NCBI GenBank assembly: GCA_023138975.1
Contig: JAGLON010000033.1
Span: 81,396 to 145,395, forward strand
DNA: 64,000 nt
Source: Candidatus Zixiibacteriota bacterium
Lineage (GTDB): Bacteria > Zixibacteria > MSB-5A5 > GN15 > JAAZOE01
Direction of reading: 5' to 3'
A model generated the notes under the pieces. The model made no database searches. It had not been told where the DNA came from and was given only the letters and a program-made list of their open reading frames with translations. The position numbers and the translations under genes were made by a program. Positions 30,601 to 40,545 of the stretch are shown here, one piece after another (the first letter of the stretch is position 1; each line of letters opens with the position of its first letter).

Positions 30601-31036
30601 GCTGCAGCTTTACTTTACCGATAGAGATCATCCGAAACTGTTTGGCATTTCAATTCCTAATAACTGGGATATGTCGGTTTTCTGGCGTTTCCAAACCGGA
30701 TTCCCGTTCACCCCGGCTAATAACTTCCCGTATATGGAGCTTGACGTTGGTGAGAAACCGCAAACAAACTCAATGCGTTTGCCTTCCACTGCACAGACCG
30801 ATATTAAAATGCATAAGAGATTCAGAATCTCTGGCATGCAGTACTCCGTTCAGCTGTGGATAAATAATTTATTTAATAATGAAAATGTCGTATCGGTACA
30901 TTCCAGTACCGGCCGCCCGGACACTAATAATAACCCGGGCAACGATATAATTAATGGAGGAACTGAATTCCAGGCCAACCCGAGATCCTGGGGCAGAGCG
31001 CGCCAGATTATTCTTGGATTCGGAGTACAGTTCTAA
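27665..31036 (+). CDS. TonB-dependent receptor with N-terminal CarboxypepD_reg-like domain and DxNxNGxxD repeats
   Basis: Start revised to ATG 27665 (signal peptide). IKGTITDKKTGESLFGVSVQIEGTKMGGKSDFDGNYIILSVSPGTYNL; plug LRGGRAGETTYLVDGVNFSDP; barrel ending GRARQIILGFGVQF. Confidence 0.92.
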   Translation: MSSRRNKPIFSVIVLLVLISLLAGSVFSASVGRIKGTITDKKTGESLFGVSVQIEGTKMGGKSDFDGNYIILSVSPGTYNLLFTSMGYEKIRMTGVEVNTDVTSERNIQMKSTILETDKVVEVVGTRKGIDFNQTMDISIKSQAEILAAPVANVDELLSMETGITRDADGQLHIRGGRAGETTYLVDGVNFSDPLGGRAPVDAGVNISSSAVLELKVIKDGFDPEYGEALSGVVTITSPKGSPDKTSSRINYYTDDFGSADLNKFSENYDLLEFSLSGPDPFFTSRILPALGINYFEDKDFTFYISSRAQKTDSRTPYWRYNTPATQKEFTGFNLLGINVPDRQENSYNLGMTLAFNPTANMEVKALYKGSWSNWTNFTWEHRFSPATAPISDYTTSTFSLQLKQILSKSSDYEINLSYWGSRFSMKPGDPNHPGQGLNPDDFLFADEYETYDDVNDNYQYDSYEPFLNIFPDSVQWGSIWIPERNATDVVVSTDNQVGGPWNPMFDINNNGIIDAYEGEPFADMNRNGIWDKGDKLTRDINGNRTYDDFYRDVTTPTWTSREEPYIDGDSSLGENFVDINRNGVYDPGIDRFITALDPAVNMDINRDNEYTGPNPLLWEPGIPFIDYNGNGVFDAPNNHYDPGEPYIDINKNGKHDLGGDNNTAFLNYGFLQSGESNRWLHESVDKLTAKGNFKKAIGNAHEIKAGFEFRNEKVAVEDIQGLQRRNDESIGDGYPFEGRGRIRDFYSRTPNILIFYFRDKIEYGSLVASLGMRADLFFQADLKGSQTIQDRTGHNIQDIRNKFSPRVSINYPISERAMIRFNYGHFYELPSYTRMFRTSNPYETGSLSLVGNPNLDYTKTINYTFGVNYAFTDEYSVKMSGFYKDYFDMIATTAFKVNGITQFSYYDNTDYARVRGFEMELTREAARFINGTLSYEYSFAYGKSSSDAANYDDEVAGGDISIDENPLGWDIRHRVSLWLQLYFTDRDHPKLFGISIPNNWDMSVFWRFQTGFPFTPANNFPYMELDVGEKPQTNSMRLPSTAQTDIKMHKRFRISGMQYSVQLWINNLFNNENVVSVHSSTGRPDTNNNPGNDIINGGTEFQANPRSWGRARQIILGFGVQF

Positions 31037-31057
31037 GTTAAAGATGATTCAAGGCTT

Positions 31058-32059
31058 ATGCCGACTAGATATAGAATCGATGGGAGAATGCAGATGTCAT
31101 GCAAAGTAAAATCTTCGGCTGGTAAATGGACCGTTTTACTGTCCTTCGCCATCTTGGCCGTATTAGTTAGCCTTTCCGGTCAGGCCTTTGGTCAGGCCAA
31201 GGTAGGTACAGCCGGTGCCAAGTTTCTTGATATTGGAATATCAGCTCGGGCAATGGGAATGAGTGAAGCGTATTCGGCGATTGCCAATGATATTTCGGCT
31301 GTTTATTACAACCCGGCCGGGCTGACTCAGATTTATTCCCGGGAAGCCATGTTTACACATATTGACTATCCGGCTGATATTAATTATGAATTCGCCGCCG
31401 TTGCTTTCCCGTGGGAAGCCGCGTCGGGAGTTATTGCTTTTTCGTTCTATAATCTGAGACCGGGTGAAATTCCGCTCACTACATATGCCAATCCGGAAGG
31501 TACCGGTGAAATGTTCTTTGCCAATGATTATGCCATTACAATCACATATGCGCGTAGTTTGACTGAGCATTTCTCTCTGGGTACTACATTTAAGGCTATT
31601 GGCCAATACTATGATAATGAATCAGCAACCGGTTGGGCGGCTGACGTTGGTACCATTTATGATACCGGCTATCGAGGCTTTAAGATAGCCATGAGTATTA
31701 TGAATTTCGGACCGGATATGAAAATGATAACTCAGGAGTATCCGTTGCCGATCAACTTCAAATTCGGTAGTTCTTTCAATTTTATAGAAAGCCCGGATCA
31801 TTTAGCCACATTTGCTCTCGAAGGTGCTCACCCATCGGATAACCTTGAGCAGTATAATGCCGGTATCGAATATTGGTTTCATGATAAATTCTCCCTCAGA
31901 GTTGGAAATAGATTTAATTATGACACCGACGGATTTACCGCCGGCGCTGGAATGAAAATGCCTTTCGGAGAAACCGTTGAAATGCGGATAGATTATAGTT
32001 ATCAGGATTTTGGTTTCTTACGCGAAGTTCATCGATTCTCACTAGCGATGGCGTTTTAA
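31058..32059 (+). CDS. PorV/PorQ family outer membrane protein
   Basis: VGTAGAKFLDIGISARAMGMSEAYSAIANDISAVYYNPAGLTQI. Start may be the internal M at 31091. Confidence 0.9.
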   Translation: MPTRYRIDGRMQMSCKVKSSAGKWTVLLSFAILAVLVSLSGQAFGQAKVGTAGAKFLDIGISARAMGMSEAYSAIANDISAVYYNPAGLTQIYSREAMFTHIDYPADINYEFAAVAFPWEAASGVIAFSFYNLRPGEIPLTTYANPEGTGEMFFANDYAITITYARSLTEHFSLGTTFKAIGQYYDNESATGWAADVGTIYDTGYRGFKIAMSIMNFGPDMKMITQEYPLPINFKFGSSFNFIESPDHLATFALEGAHPSDNLEQYNAGIEYWFHDKFSLRVGNRFNYDTDGFTAGAGMKMPFGETVEMRIDYSYQDFGFLREVHRFSLAMAF

Positions 32060-32069
32060 GGAGTGAGGC

Positions 32070-34220
32070 ATGTCAAGTAATACTGGAGGAAAAACAATGT
32101 CGGTGGTACGCTTTACGATAGTATTAGCAGCTCTTCTGGCTCTGGCGATGACACTGGGACTCGTGGGATGTGAACCGGATAGAACCGGCACGGCAAAAAC
32201 AAATGCCGCACCCAAGGTAACAATAGTCAACACTCCGCCGGATGGCGCTCAATTTTCACGCAACCCAGAATTAAACTGGTTTGCGACAGATATAGACGGA
32301 TTTATTTCCTTTTTCAGATATTCCATTGTCGTGGATTCGATGCTTCTGATAAACGGCAATCTGGTAACTCCGGAGCAGTTTATCACACAGGCCACCGATG
32401 CTCAGTTTAGATGGGATACACTGCTGGTCGATTTGGATCATCCTCAATCTTCGGCGACGTTGCAGTTATTTGCCGATACTCTTGATCCGGTGAATACCTT
32501 TGTCAGCCAGTACTTTTTCGTGCAGGCGGAAGATGATCGAGGAGCTATGTCCGAAGTAGTTTTCCGGAACTACTCTCGAAATAACCATTACCCCAACACT
32601 CATCATCGATATGCTCGTTCTACGCCGTTTATTAACGCTGTTGATGCCAATTCAGCCGCCAATGGGATCCAACTTTCCTGGTATGGTGCCGATTCGCTCG
32701 ACTGGGGGCGCACCGACCCGCCGCTGGATTATGAATGGCGCTTATTCGGTCCGTTTGATTTGGATGAGGATATTTATCTGAATTCAACTCTGGAAGACTG
32801 TGATCGGGACCCGGTTTCGGGTCAATTGATTAATTGCAGAGAGGTTTACACCTTAGACTTAGATGCTTTACCGGATACGATACACATAGATATCGGTAAT
32901 GGAAATATAGTATCTAAAGCACAGCCGATAGCGCGATCGCAGGGTCCTAATTTTGCCAATGATCCGACCGATGTCTGGGTTACCGATAGGGAAGCAACAA
33001 TTTTTAATGTTTTCGAAGGTATGAATCTGGTTGAGACCAGTGAGTATAAATTTGTCTTTTGGGTTCGTGCCCGTGATGACGGGTTTGTACCCGATCCTAC
33101 TCCGCCATTTAGCCAATTCACGGTTATTGAGGCATTGTATGAAAATGATATTGCAGTTTTTGATGAGACTGAATATGCGTTTCGCTCTTCATATTGGGGA
33201 CCCTTCTATATGGATACAGTGAAATCTGTTTTCGAAAAATTAATTCATGATGCCGGATATGACCAATTCGATATTTCAGATGATTACTTTTGGAAATCAG
33301 CAATTAGAGATCATACCTTAATTGGTACTCCCGAGTCTGGACCAATTAAGGTACCTTCATTGCTCAATGTTTTATCCTATAAGGCTCTTGTGTTTTTTAC
33401 GGATGCTCAGGTGTCTGGCTATGATACTTCTCCAACAGGTTTGATGAGAGAAAAGGTCTATTTTGGAATGGATATGGGTGTGACTGTCTTAATGATGTGT
33501 AGAAATATTACCGGTATTCAGCAAAACATGGGTGAGGGTGATGAGCCAGACGGAATACCTATTGAGATGTCAGGTAATTTTCAGAAATACTTCGGCATTA
33601 GAAGTGTGACCGTGGAAAAGTGGAATTACTGGGTTTTGAAGATACCAGAATATATTCATACTCCGATATATAAAGAAGAGTTTATCGCAGCCTATCCCGT
33701 TAATACGAGTGAGTTTCCGTTAATCGAACTTGATTATGGTGATTCTACCTCTTTATTGGATCGTAGATACGGGCAGTGGGATGAAAATTTATTATTTACT
33801 CCTACTCCACATTCTATGCAGGGACTGCCTGAAGTCGGTGTCTGTAACAAAATGCCGGGAGCCGCTCCGCTCTTCCTATACTTCTCCAAGCATGGCCAAG
33901 TATCGCCATTCCATGGCAAGGTTTGTGCCGTCAGAAATATTACCCAAGATACCCGGACCTCAGTGTTTCTGTTTACTCCAATTGCGATGGATCCGGTTCC
34001 TATGACACAGACTATGGAAATAACTCTGGATTGGCTGATGGAGAAATTCTCGACCGTAGCTCCGGCGGCAAAGCCGGGAATAAACTACACCGGTTCAATT
34101 GATATGACTGAACGGCAGCAAAAGGTTCATGATTATCTGGAGTATATTGAGCACAATATGACCGAAGAAGAAAAGGCGGCCATGGGTATCAAGCCGCTCA
34201 AGCCGTTTGTTATTCATTAA
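32070..34220 (+). CDS. Hypothetical lipoprotein with Ig/FnIII-like N-terminus
   Basis: Lipobox LGLVGCE; PKVTIVNTPPDGAQFSRNPELNWFATDIDGFISFFRYS; follows TBDR and PorV in the same direction. Confidence 0.75.
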   Translation: MSSNTGGKTMSVVRFTIVLAALLALAMTLGLVGCEPDRTGTAKTNAAPKVTIVNTPPDGAQFSRNPELNWFATDIDGFISFFRYSIVVDSMLLINGNLVTPEQFITQATDAQFRWDTLLVDLDHPQSSATLQLFADTLDPVNTFVSQYFFVQAEDDRGAMSEVVFRNYSRNNHYPNTHHRYARSTPFINAVDANSAANGIQLSWYGADSLDWGRTDPPLDYEWRLFGPFDLDEDIYLNSTLEDCDRDPVSGQLINCREVYTLDLDALPDTIHIDIGNGNIVSKAQPIARSQGPNFANDPTDVWVTDREATIFNVFEGMNLVETSEYKFVFWVRARDDGFVPDPTPPFSQFTVIEALYENDIAVFDETEYAFRSSYWGPFYMDTVKSVFEKLIHDAGYDQFDISDDYFWKSAIRDHTLIGTPESGPIKVPSLLNVLSYKALVFFTDAQVSGYDTSPTGLMREKVYFGMDMGVTVLMMCRNITGIQQNMGEGDEPDGIPIEMSGNFQKYFGIRSVTVEKWNYWVLKIPEYIHTPIYKEEFIAAYPVNTSEFPLIELDYGDSTSLLDRRYGQWDENLLFTPTPHSMQGLPEVGVCNKMPGAAPLFLYFSKHGQVSPFHGKVCAVRNITQDTRTSVFLFTPIAMDPVPMTQTMEITLDWLMEKFSTVAPAAKPGINYTGSIDMTERQQKVHDYLEYIEHNMTEEEKAAMGIKPLKPFVIH

Positions 34221-34238
34221 GAAGAATTAGTTCTAAAT

Positions 34239-34271
34239 AAAAAAAGCCCCGTTTTTTACGGGGCTTTTTTT
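34239..34271. terminator. Bidirectional intrinsic terminator between convergent genes
   Basis: AAAAAAAGCCCCGTTTTTTACGGGGCTTTTTTT. Confidence 0.9.
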
Positions 34272-34278
34272 GTTGGGA

Positions 34279-36426
34279 TCAATTGGACCAAATACTTATA
34301 TACTTTGCTGCAATGGAATCTGCTTGGTAGTTTTCTCCAATTGAACGATACCCCGAAATTAAATTTATATAGGCCTCTTTACAAAGACTATCTGAGTGAA
34401 TAGAAGCCTTTGAAAAACGAATTGATTGTTCATACATGCCGCTCAAACCATATAAATAACCCAATTGATAATTGGCCAGACTATTCAGTCTTTTTCTTTG
34501 TTTTACATCCTGACCGAGTAAAGTATTAAACGATATTCTTGGCGGAGTCTCCAGCATCTCAAGGACAATTAAGTGGTTATCGATTGCCTCAGCCATTCGG
34601 TTGAGAGCAGTTAGATAGAGAGCTTCTTCAAATAAATATTCGGGATATTTCTCCACGTACATTCGGAATTGAAGCCGCAACAGTTCTGTGTTTTCTCTCA
34701 CGGCGGCATCCTCGGTAGCAATTCTCAAAAGATTCATTGCCGCTTCTTTGTAATATGGTTTAAGTCTAATTGCTTGCGTTGCATAATACATTGCCGAATC
34801 ATAGCTATGGTTCACCAAAAATAACGCCGCGATATTATTATAGGCTTCAGCGGATTTACTATTTTGAGAAATTTCAGTCTGAAAAGCCCGGATTGCTCTG
34901 CTTGTATTACCGGTTTTCATATAAGCAATGCCCAGGTTAATATGACTGTTTTCAAAATACCCGGAGATTGAATTAATTGAATCATAATATATTATCGCCT
35001 GATTATAATCTCCGGCTCGCAGCATCTGATTGCCTCTATTATAAAGCGTATGGCGGTAGTCGGATTGATATTCAGGATATACTGAAGAGATAGAATAGAA
35101 ACTTATGCCAACTGCGAAAATAAGGGAGAAAAACAGGCGAATGCTGAAATCTCTATTCTGTACCGCCTGAATTAGAGTAAAAACTCCAATCGAAGCCAAT
35201 AACATAATAAAAGGCATTATCGGCAGCCGAAAGCGGGAGGAAACAAAAAACATTGATATTACTATTCCATATAGTCCAACTATCCCAAGAATCTTAAGGT
35301 AGCTGCTTCGATAAGAACTCTTCAATATTAGTGGGAACGCTATAAATCCAAAAATTATAAAGTACCGAACCGGGAATAGACGCAATATAGGATTTTGATA
35401 GATTGAAAGCTCAAGGTCTCGATTATTATCAATTTCATGACTCGAAAAAAAGAAATAAAGCTTTTTAATAAACAATTTCAAACCGTCTGTTTGATTTTCA
35501 ACCAGGTAATCAATCCCTCGCCCATACCAGTATAGCGATTGTTGCCCGTATAACAAATCCCGACCGGATTCGGTACGAGTCAGGTATTCTACATCCTCAA
35601 GATTCCAATCTTCTCCGATACCGGGAAGATTTGAGTAAAGCCCATTCGCTTCAGAGTTATTCCCAATGAAAAAATTAATACCGCCTTGATACGCGACTAA
35701 CGTCACCTGACTGGAATAGTAGTAGTTAATCACCGTGACAGGGAGAATACAGAGAGCAATCGTAATGACTAAGGGGAGAACAGATTTATAAATACTTGTT
35801 TGCTGCTGGCGGGCATTTTTCCAGAAGATATATAGCAGGACCGGAGCAAATATAAGTATCGTTGGTCGAGTGATAGCCGCCAGGCCAAAGAACAATCCGG
35901 ATAATCCCGGGTGAGGAGACTTTCCTTCGGTCTTGACACTAAAATATACTGTTGCCAAGGCAAATAGGTTAAACAGGCCATCAAGAAGCAGCTCGGCTTC
36001 AAAGAAAGTAGCTGGTGGATAAAACAAATATAGCAATCCAGCCAGAAGTGCAATTTTCTTATCTGTTAACGACAGAGTAATTTTGTAAAGCAATAAAACT
36101 GAAAGGCATCCGGCCAAAAGTTGTACTATCCTAACAAATAACAAGGAGTTTCCTGATATCTTTAGCAGTATTGAGAGTATGTAGGGATAAAGGGGAGCGC
36201 GGAAATATGGAGCATTTGCAAAGATATCTCCGGAAGCTATGGCTGTTGCCCAGTTATAATGATAAAGCTCGTCAACTGATAAACGAGCAATGGATGAAAT
36301 ACTCTCATGGCCGGCAAACAAATAGATTAGTTTTACAATCACTGATGTAATTGCTAACCAAAACAGGGAAGATCTTAAAAGTTTATTCATCTCCAAAATA
36401 TATAATTCCTCATAACCAATTATCAA
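34279..36426 (-). CDS. GT39-like membrane glycosyltransferase with C-terminal TPR repeats
   Basis: ASGDIFANAPYFRAPLYPYILSILLKISG, multi-TM; later YYDSINSISGYFENSHINLGIAYMKTGNTSRAIRAFQTEISQNSKSAEAYNNIAALF TPR-like. Start possibly at internal MNKLLRSS. Confidence 0.8.
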   Translation of the reverse strand: MIIGYEELYILEMNKLLRSSLFWLAITSVIVKLIYLFAGHESISSIARLSVDELYHYNWATAIASGDIFANAPYFRAPLYPYILSILLKISGNSLLFVRIVQLLAGCLSVLLLYKITLSLTDKKIALLAGLLYLFYPPATFFEAELLLDGLFNLFALATVYFSVKTEGKSPHPGLSGLFFGLAAITRPTILIFAPVLLYIFWKNARQQQTSIYKSVLPLVITIALCILPVTVINYYYSSQVTLVAYQGGINFFIGNNSEANGLYSNLPGIGEDWNLEDVEYLTRTESGRDLLYGQQSLYWYGRGIDYLVENQTDGLKLFIKKLYFFFSSHEIDNNRDLELSIYQNPILRLFPVRYFIIFGFIAFPLILKSSYRSSYLKILGIVGLYGIVISMFFVSSRFRLPIMPFIMLLASIGVFTLIQAVQNRDFSIRLFFSLIFAVGISFYSISSVYPEYQSDYRHTLYNRGNQMLRAGDYNQAIIYYDSINSISGYFENSHINLGIAYMKTGNTSRAIRAFQTEISQNSKSAEAYNNIAALFLVNHSYDSAMYYATQAIRLKPYYKEAAMNLLRIATEDAAVRENTELLRLQFRMYVEKYPEYLFEEALYLTALNRMAEAIDNHLIVLEMLETPPRISFNTLLGQDVKQRKRLNSLANYQLGYLYGLSGMYEQSIRFSKASIHSDSLCKEAYINLISGYRSIGENYQADSIAAKYISIWSN

Positions 36427-36674
36427 TATAAATTGTTGTTACTATGCAAGAAATATCACTATGCATTTTCATTCACTTCATTTCAAGCAGGCCAGTGCAT
36501 AACTAATAAGATGAAATGTTTCTACAACTGGCAATCTAATAGTTACTTATGGATATATATGTGCATCCATATGCATATCTGCCGTTCAAAAAGTGCACAA
36601 TTATCTACCGATTTTCATATGGCACCACAGTTGCTCTAATACTCAGTGGAACTACTTTTTGAGGAGGCAAGACA

Positions 36675-39590
36675 ATGAAATTTACGACTTCCCAAAAGAT
36701 GATTACTCTGCTGACTTCGGTCATTCTCTTTTCCGGTGTATTGGCACAGGCAACTGTTCCTCAGTCGGTCAAGAATATAGTTGAAAGCCGGGTTGATTCC
36801 TCAATTATAGAAGTACTCCTTAGTTTCGATAATGACCTTGATCTTGCTGCCGTCAAAATGACTTCAATGAAAAAGAAGCAGTCCCGAGTCGAAACTTATT
36901 ATGAAGTAATGAACCGCCTTGAAAATAACCGCAAGAATCTCGAAAACCAGATTGCTCCGCTTCTTACTAATATGCAGGCTGAAGGCTCTATAGAATCTTT
37001 CCGCTTTTTTACCGTTTCCAAGACAGTCCTCGTTCGTACCCGCGTCGATAACATTGATAATTTGACAGCTCTTCCGGGAGTGGAATTAATCAATCTTAAC
37101 TCCAAGGTTTCGCTGATTGAACCGGTGGAAAACACTGACGCTGAAAAGTCTCCGTCTCTGGTAATCTCCAATAGCTCTTTACAGGCTCTCAATGTTTCTG
37201 CTCTTTGGGCACAGGGTTATACTGGTGAAGGCTCTGTAATTTGTTCTTTTGATACCGGTGTTGATGGTGATCATCCGATGCTTTCTTCCAAGTGGCGCGG
37301 AAATAACGGCGGGTCGGCCTCAAGTCATTGGTTTGCCCCTCGCGGTGATTCTCTACCGTACGACAATCTTGGTCATGGCTCTCATACAATGGGTGTTATG
37401 GTCGGTTCAACTGACACTGATACTATCGGTGTTGCTCCCGGAGCACAGTGGATATCCGCGGCTGTTATTGATCAGGGTGCTAACTTTTCAACGACTATAG
37501 CCGATATTCTGGATGCTTTTGAATGGGCTTTGAACCCCGATGGCGATATCAATACGACGAATGATGTCCCGGATGTTATTAATAGCAGCTGGGGTGTTCC
37601 GAATACAATTTATGACGAATGCAATAATACTTTCTGGACTGCCATAGATAATGTTGAAGCGGCCGGTATCGTAACAATCTTCGCCGCTGGTAATGAAGGT
37701 CCTAACCCGTCCACGATTCGCAATCCGGCTGACCGTGCCAGCTCTCCGCTGAATGCTATGTCGGTAGGTGCGGTTGACGCGCTTACTGAAACCGTTGCTG
37801 ATTTTTCAAGCCGCGGCCCCTCGATTTGTAACGGAGCCATCAAGCCGGAAATAGTAGCTCCCGGCGTCAGTATCTATTCTTCTTATAAAGATGGCGGCTA
37901 CAAGTCTATGTCCGGAACTTCGATGGCGGCTCCGTTTATTTCCGGGATTGTCGCCTTAATGCGTCAGTATAATCCGGAAGCTACCGTTGAGCAGATTAAA
38001 AATGCTCTGATTTCCGCTGCCCGCGATCTTGGTCCTCTCGGTGAAGACAATGCCTATGGTCACGGTATCGTAGATGCGGCCAGAGTTCTTGAATTCCTGC
38101 CAGCTCCGACAACTCCTCAAATCTATGTTGTAAGCCATCAGGTAAATGCTGACGGAGATTCTTTCGCTGACCCCGGTGAAGATGCCGATATTACATTGAC
38201 TCTCCGTGAATCAACCAAGCAGGTTAGTGCCGTTGACGTTTGGTTAACCTCAGGTTCTTCCTCGATTACAATAAGTAATGATACCATTCGGTTTACCTTT
38301 GACGGCGGCTCCGATTTTGCTCTTAGTCCTTATCCGTTTGCATTGAGTGTATCAGATTCTGCCATCTCCGGCAAGTCGGTTATAATAGATGTCAATATTC
38401 AAATCCCGGGAAGCGCTGAATTTGATACCCGTACGATTTCACTGATGATAGGTCATGTCGCGCCGGGGCGTATCTTTACCAGTACCGGAAACTCACTGAC
38501 GATTTCCGCGTCTGAGTTCGGCCAGTACGGATTTGGAACCGGTTCAATATATCAGGCGGGTGGCGAAGGTTTTCGTTTTAACAGCAGCAGCAATCTCTTG
38601 TATGAAGGCGGTCTGATACTAGCGCGTAGTCCGCAAATGGTTTCCGATGGTATTCGCGATTCTCTCGGCCTATTCAAAGAATCCAATTTTATGCCCAGCG
38701 CCGGCAATGATATTCAGGAAATAGCCGCTAGTAATGAAGTGGTCGTGGCCAAGTTTACCGACGGTGATGCCACTTTACCGATTCCGGTTACAGTGGAGCA
38801 GACTATCTGGACATCAGATGAGAATTTTACAATTATAGAATTTGAATTCACTAATCCTATGCCTGAGCGTCTTGATCGTCTGGCTGCCGGTCTGTTCTTT
38901 GATTTTGATATGGACTCTCAAGGCGATATGATTGGTTTCGATACTCTGATGGGTCTACTATACCAGTATGACGCTTCCGAAAACATGTATGTCGGGATAA
39001 TAGGACTTTCGACCGGAGATTTCAACTTTACAGCCGGTACAAACGGTGATTCAAAGGTCGGATTTACGACAGCGAGTAAATTCGGTTTGGCAAATACTCA
39101 AGGTATCCAGTTATCCGGTTCCGGTACCGCCGATTGGTATTTTACAGCTTCTCAGATTTACGGAGGATTGGATGCTTTTGGTAATACTAAGTTCACTGTC
39201 GCCTTAGTTGCCGCCAATAATCTGAATGAGCTTCGTCAGGCCGCCGAAGCGGCTCTGAGTGACTATGGGGCATACCTTGATGTTGATGATGTGATTACAT
39301 CATTGCCGACCGAAATGGAGCTTTCCCAGAATTACCCGAATCCGTTTAATCCGAGAACGACAATTCAGTTTGCTCTTAAGGCAGCTCAGCACGTCACTCT
39401 GGAAGTTTATAATATTACCGGACAACGGGTAAAGACTTTATTCGATGATTTCGCTCTGGCCGGTCAAAACAGCGTTGAATGGGACGGTAACGATAATTAC
39501 GGTCAGCAAACCGCCTCAGGAGTTTATTTCTATCGCCTTACCTCAGAAAACGGAATGAGCTCTACGAAAAAAATGATTCTTCTCAAATAA
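36675..39590 (+). CDS. Secreted S8 (subtilisin-like) serine peptidase with T9SS type A-like sorting domain
   Basis: CSFDTGVDGDHPML (Asp), GHGSHTMGVMVG (His), SGTSMAAPFISGIVALM (Ser); C-terminus LSQNYPNPFNPRTTIQFAL...VYNITGQRVKTL...SGVYFYRLTSENGMSSTKKMILLK. Confidence 0.95.
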   Translation: MKFTTSQKMITLLTSVILFSGVLAQATVPQSVKNIVESRVDSSIIEVLLSFDNDLDLAAVKMTSMKKKQSRVETYYEVMNRLENNRKNLENQIAPLLTNMQAEGSIESFRFFTVSKTVLVRTRVDNIDNLTALPGVELINLNSKVSLIEPVENTDAEKSPSLVISNSSLQALNVSALWAQGYTGEGSVICSFDTGVDGDHPMLSSKWRGNNGGSASSHWFAPRGDSLPYDNLGHGSHTMGVMVGSTDTDTIGVAPGAQWISAAVIDQGANFSTTIADILDAFEWALNPDGDINTTNDVPDVINSSWGVPNTIYDECNNTFWTAIDNVEAAGIVTIFAAGNEGPNPSTIRNPADRASSPLNAMSVGAVDALTETVADFSSRGPSICNGAIKPEIVAPGVSIYSSYKDGGYKSMSGTSMAAPFISGIVALMRQYNPEATVEQIKNALISAARDLGPLGEDNAYGHGIVDAARVLEFLPAPTTPQIYVVSHQVNADGDSFADPGEDADITLTLRESTKQVSAVDVWLTSGSSSITISNDTIRFTFDGGSDFALSPYPFALSVSDSAISGKSVIIDVNIQIPGSAEFDTRTISLMIGHVAPGRIFTSTGNSLTISASEFGQYGFGTGSIYQAGGEGFRFNSSSNLLYEGGLILARSPQMVSDGIRDSLGLFKESNFMPSAGNDIQEIAASNEVVVAKFTDGDATLPIPVTVEQTIWTSDENFTIIEFEFTNPMPERLDRLAAGLFFDFDMDSQGDMIGFDTLMGLLYQYDASENMYVGIIGLSTGDFNFTAGTNGDSKVGFTTASKFGLANTQGIQLSGSGTADWYFTASQIYGGLDAFGNTKFTVALVAANNLNELRQAAEAALSDYGAYLDVDDVITSLPTEMELSQNYPNPFNPRTTIQFALKAAQHVTLEVYNITGQRVKTLFDDFALAGQNSVEWDGNDNYGQQTASGVYFYRLTSENGMSSTKKMILLK

Positions 39591-39610
39591 GGTAGTTCCC
39601 AACCTTTGAG

Positions 39611-39646
39611 AATAAACCCGCCACCCCCTCCGGCGGGTTTTTTATT
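39611..39646 (+). terminator. Intrinsic terminator after the S8 peptidase gene
   Basis: AAACCCGCC...GGCGGGTTTTTT. Confidence 0.88.
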
Positions 39647-39726
39647 TCCCAGAGCTTCTTCAATTTCCAGTTCCAAATTGACACGGGACAAAAAGTAGCG
39701 TATTATTCTCCATAATTGGAGGTTTT

Positions 39727-40545
39727 ATGCTATTAGGCGGCCGTTTGCTATTGGGCCAATACAAACCCGGCGATGGATTACTTTACCGGCTCGACCCGAG
39801 GAGTAAAATTCTTATCGTCATAATGATAATGCTGGCCGTTCTAATGCAAACTTCAATAGTCTTTTACGCTATTTTGATTGCCAGCCTGTTTTCATGGCTT
39901 TTTTTTAGTGGTCCGGGCTGGAGCCAGATATCGGGCAACCTAAAACCAATTTTCTGGCTGATTCTATTTACGGCATTGATTCATTTGGTTTTTTCCGGTA
40001 AGAGTGATCCCCAAAAGCTGATATCTATTTACTCCTTTTCTATCAGCAAGACAGCGGTTCTGATGGCCATCACGTTTTCCATGAGAATTTTGATATTCGT
40101 CCTGTCAACCTTTCTCATTTCACTAACAACCAGCCCCATGGCAGTTTCCGAAGGCATTATTTCATTGATAAAACCGCTTAGGCTTGTTAAAATACCCGTA
40201 TATGATTTAGGGATGATTCTCTTTATTGCTCTAAGGTTTATTCCTGTATTATCGAGCGAAATGGAGATGATTCGTAAGGCACAATATATCCGGGGGGTGA
40301 GTTTTTCCGGTAAATGGATGGAGCGGGTAAAAAACTCGGTATCCTTAGTCGTACCGGTCTTCTTCAGCGCCCTACGGCGGGCTGATGATTTATCGATTGC
40401 GATTGAGACCAGAGGGTATAAAAGCGGTCAGCCAAGGAGCTCTTTGAGGCCGTTAAAGTTTTCAGTTTCCGATATACTGGTTTTATCCCTAATTGTAATT
40501 GTCCTGAGTGTGTATATTATTTGGAGTCGCTGGTGGCAGAGCTAG
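39727..40545 (+). CDS. ecfT: Energy-coupling factor (ECF) transporter transmembrane protein, EcfT/CbiQ-like
   Basis: RLDPRSKILIVIMIMLAVL; ALRFIPVLSSEMEMIRKAQYIRGV; SALRRADDLSIAIETRGY. Confidence 0.9.
   Translation: MLLGGRLLLGQYKPGDGLLYRLDPRSKILIVIMIMLAVLMQTSIVFYAILIASLFSWLFFSGPGWSQISGNLKPIFWLILFTALIHLVFSGKSDPQKLISIYSFSISKTAVLMAITFSMRILIFVLSTFLISLTTSPMAVSEGIISLIKPLRLVKIPVYDLGMILFIALRFIPVLSSEMEMIRKAQYIRGVSFSGKWMERVKNSVSLVVPVFFSALRRADDLSIAIETRGYKSGQPRSSLRPLKFSVSDILVLSLIVIVLSVYIIWSRWWQS

Noticed and set aside
36546-36578. Motif TATGCATATCTGC shared by 36.56 kb and 55.95 kb intergenic regions
   Set aside because: 13-bp AT-rich match with different surroundings; too short to claim a shared regulatory site.
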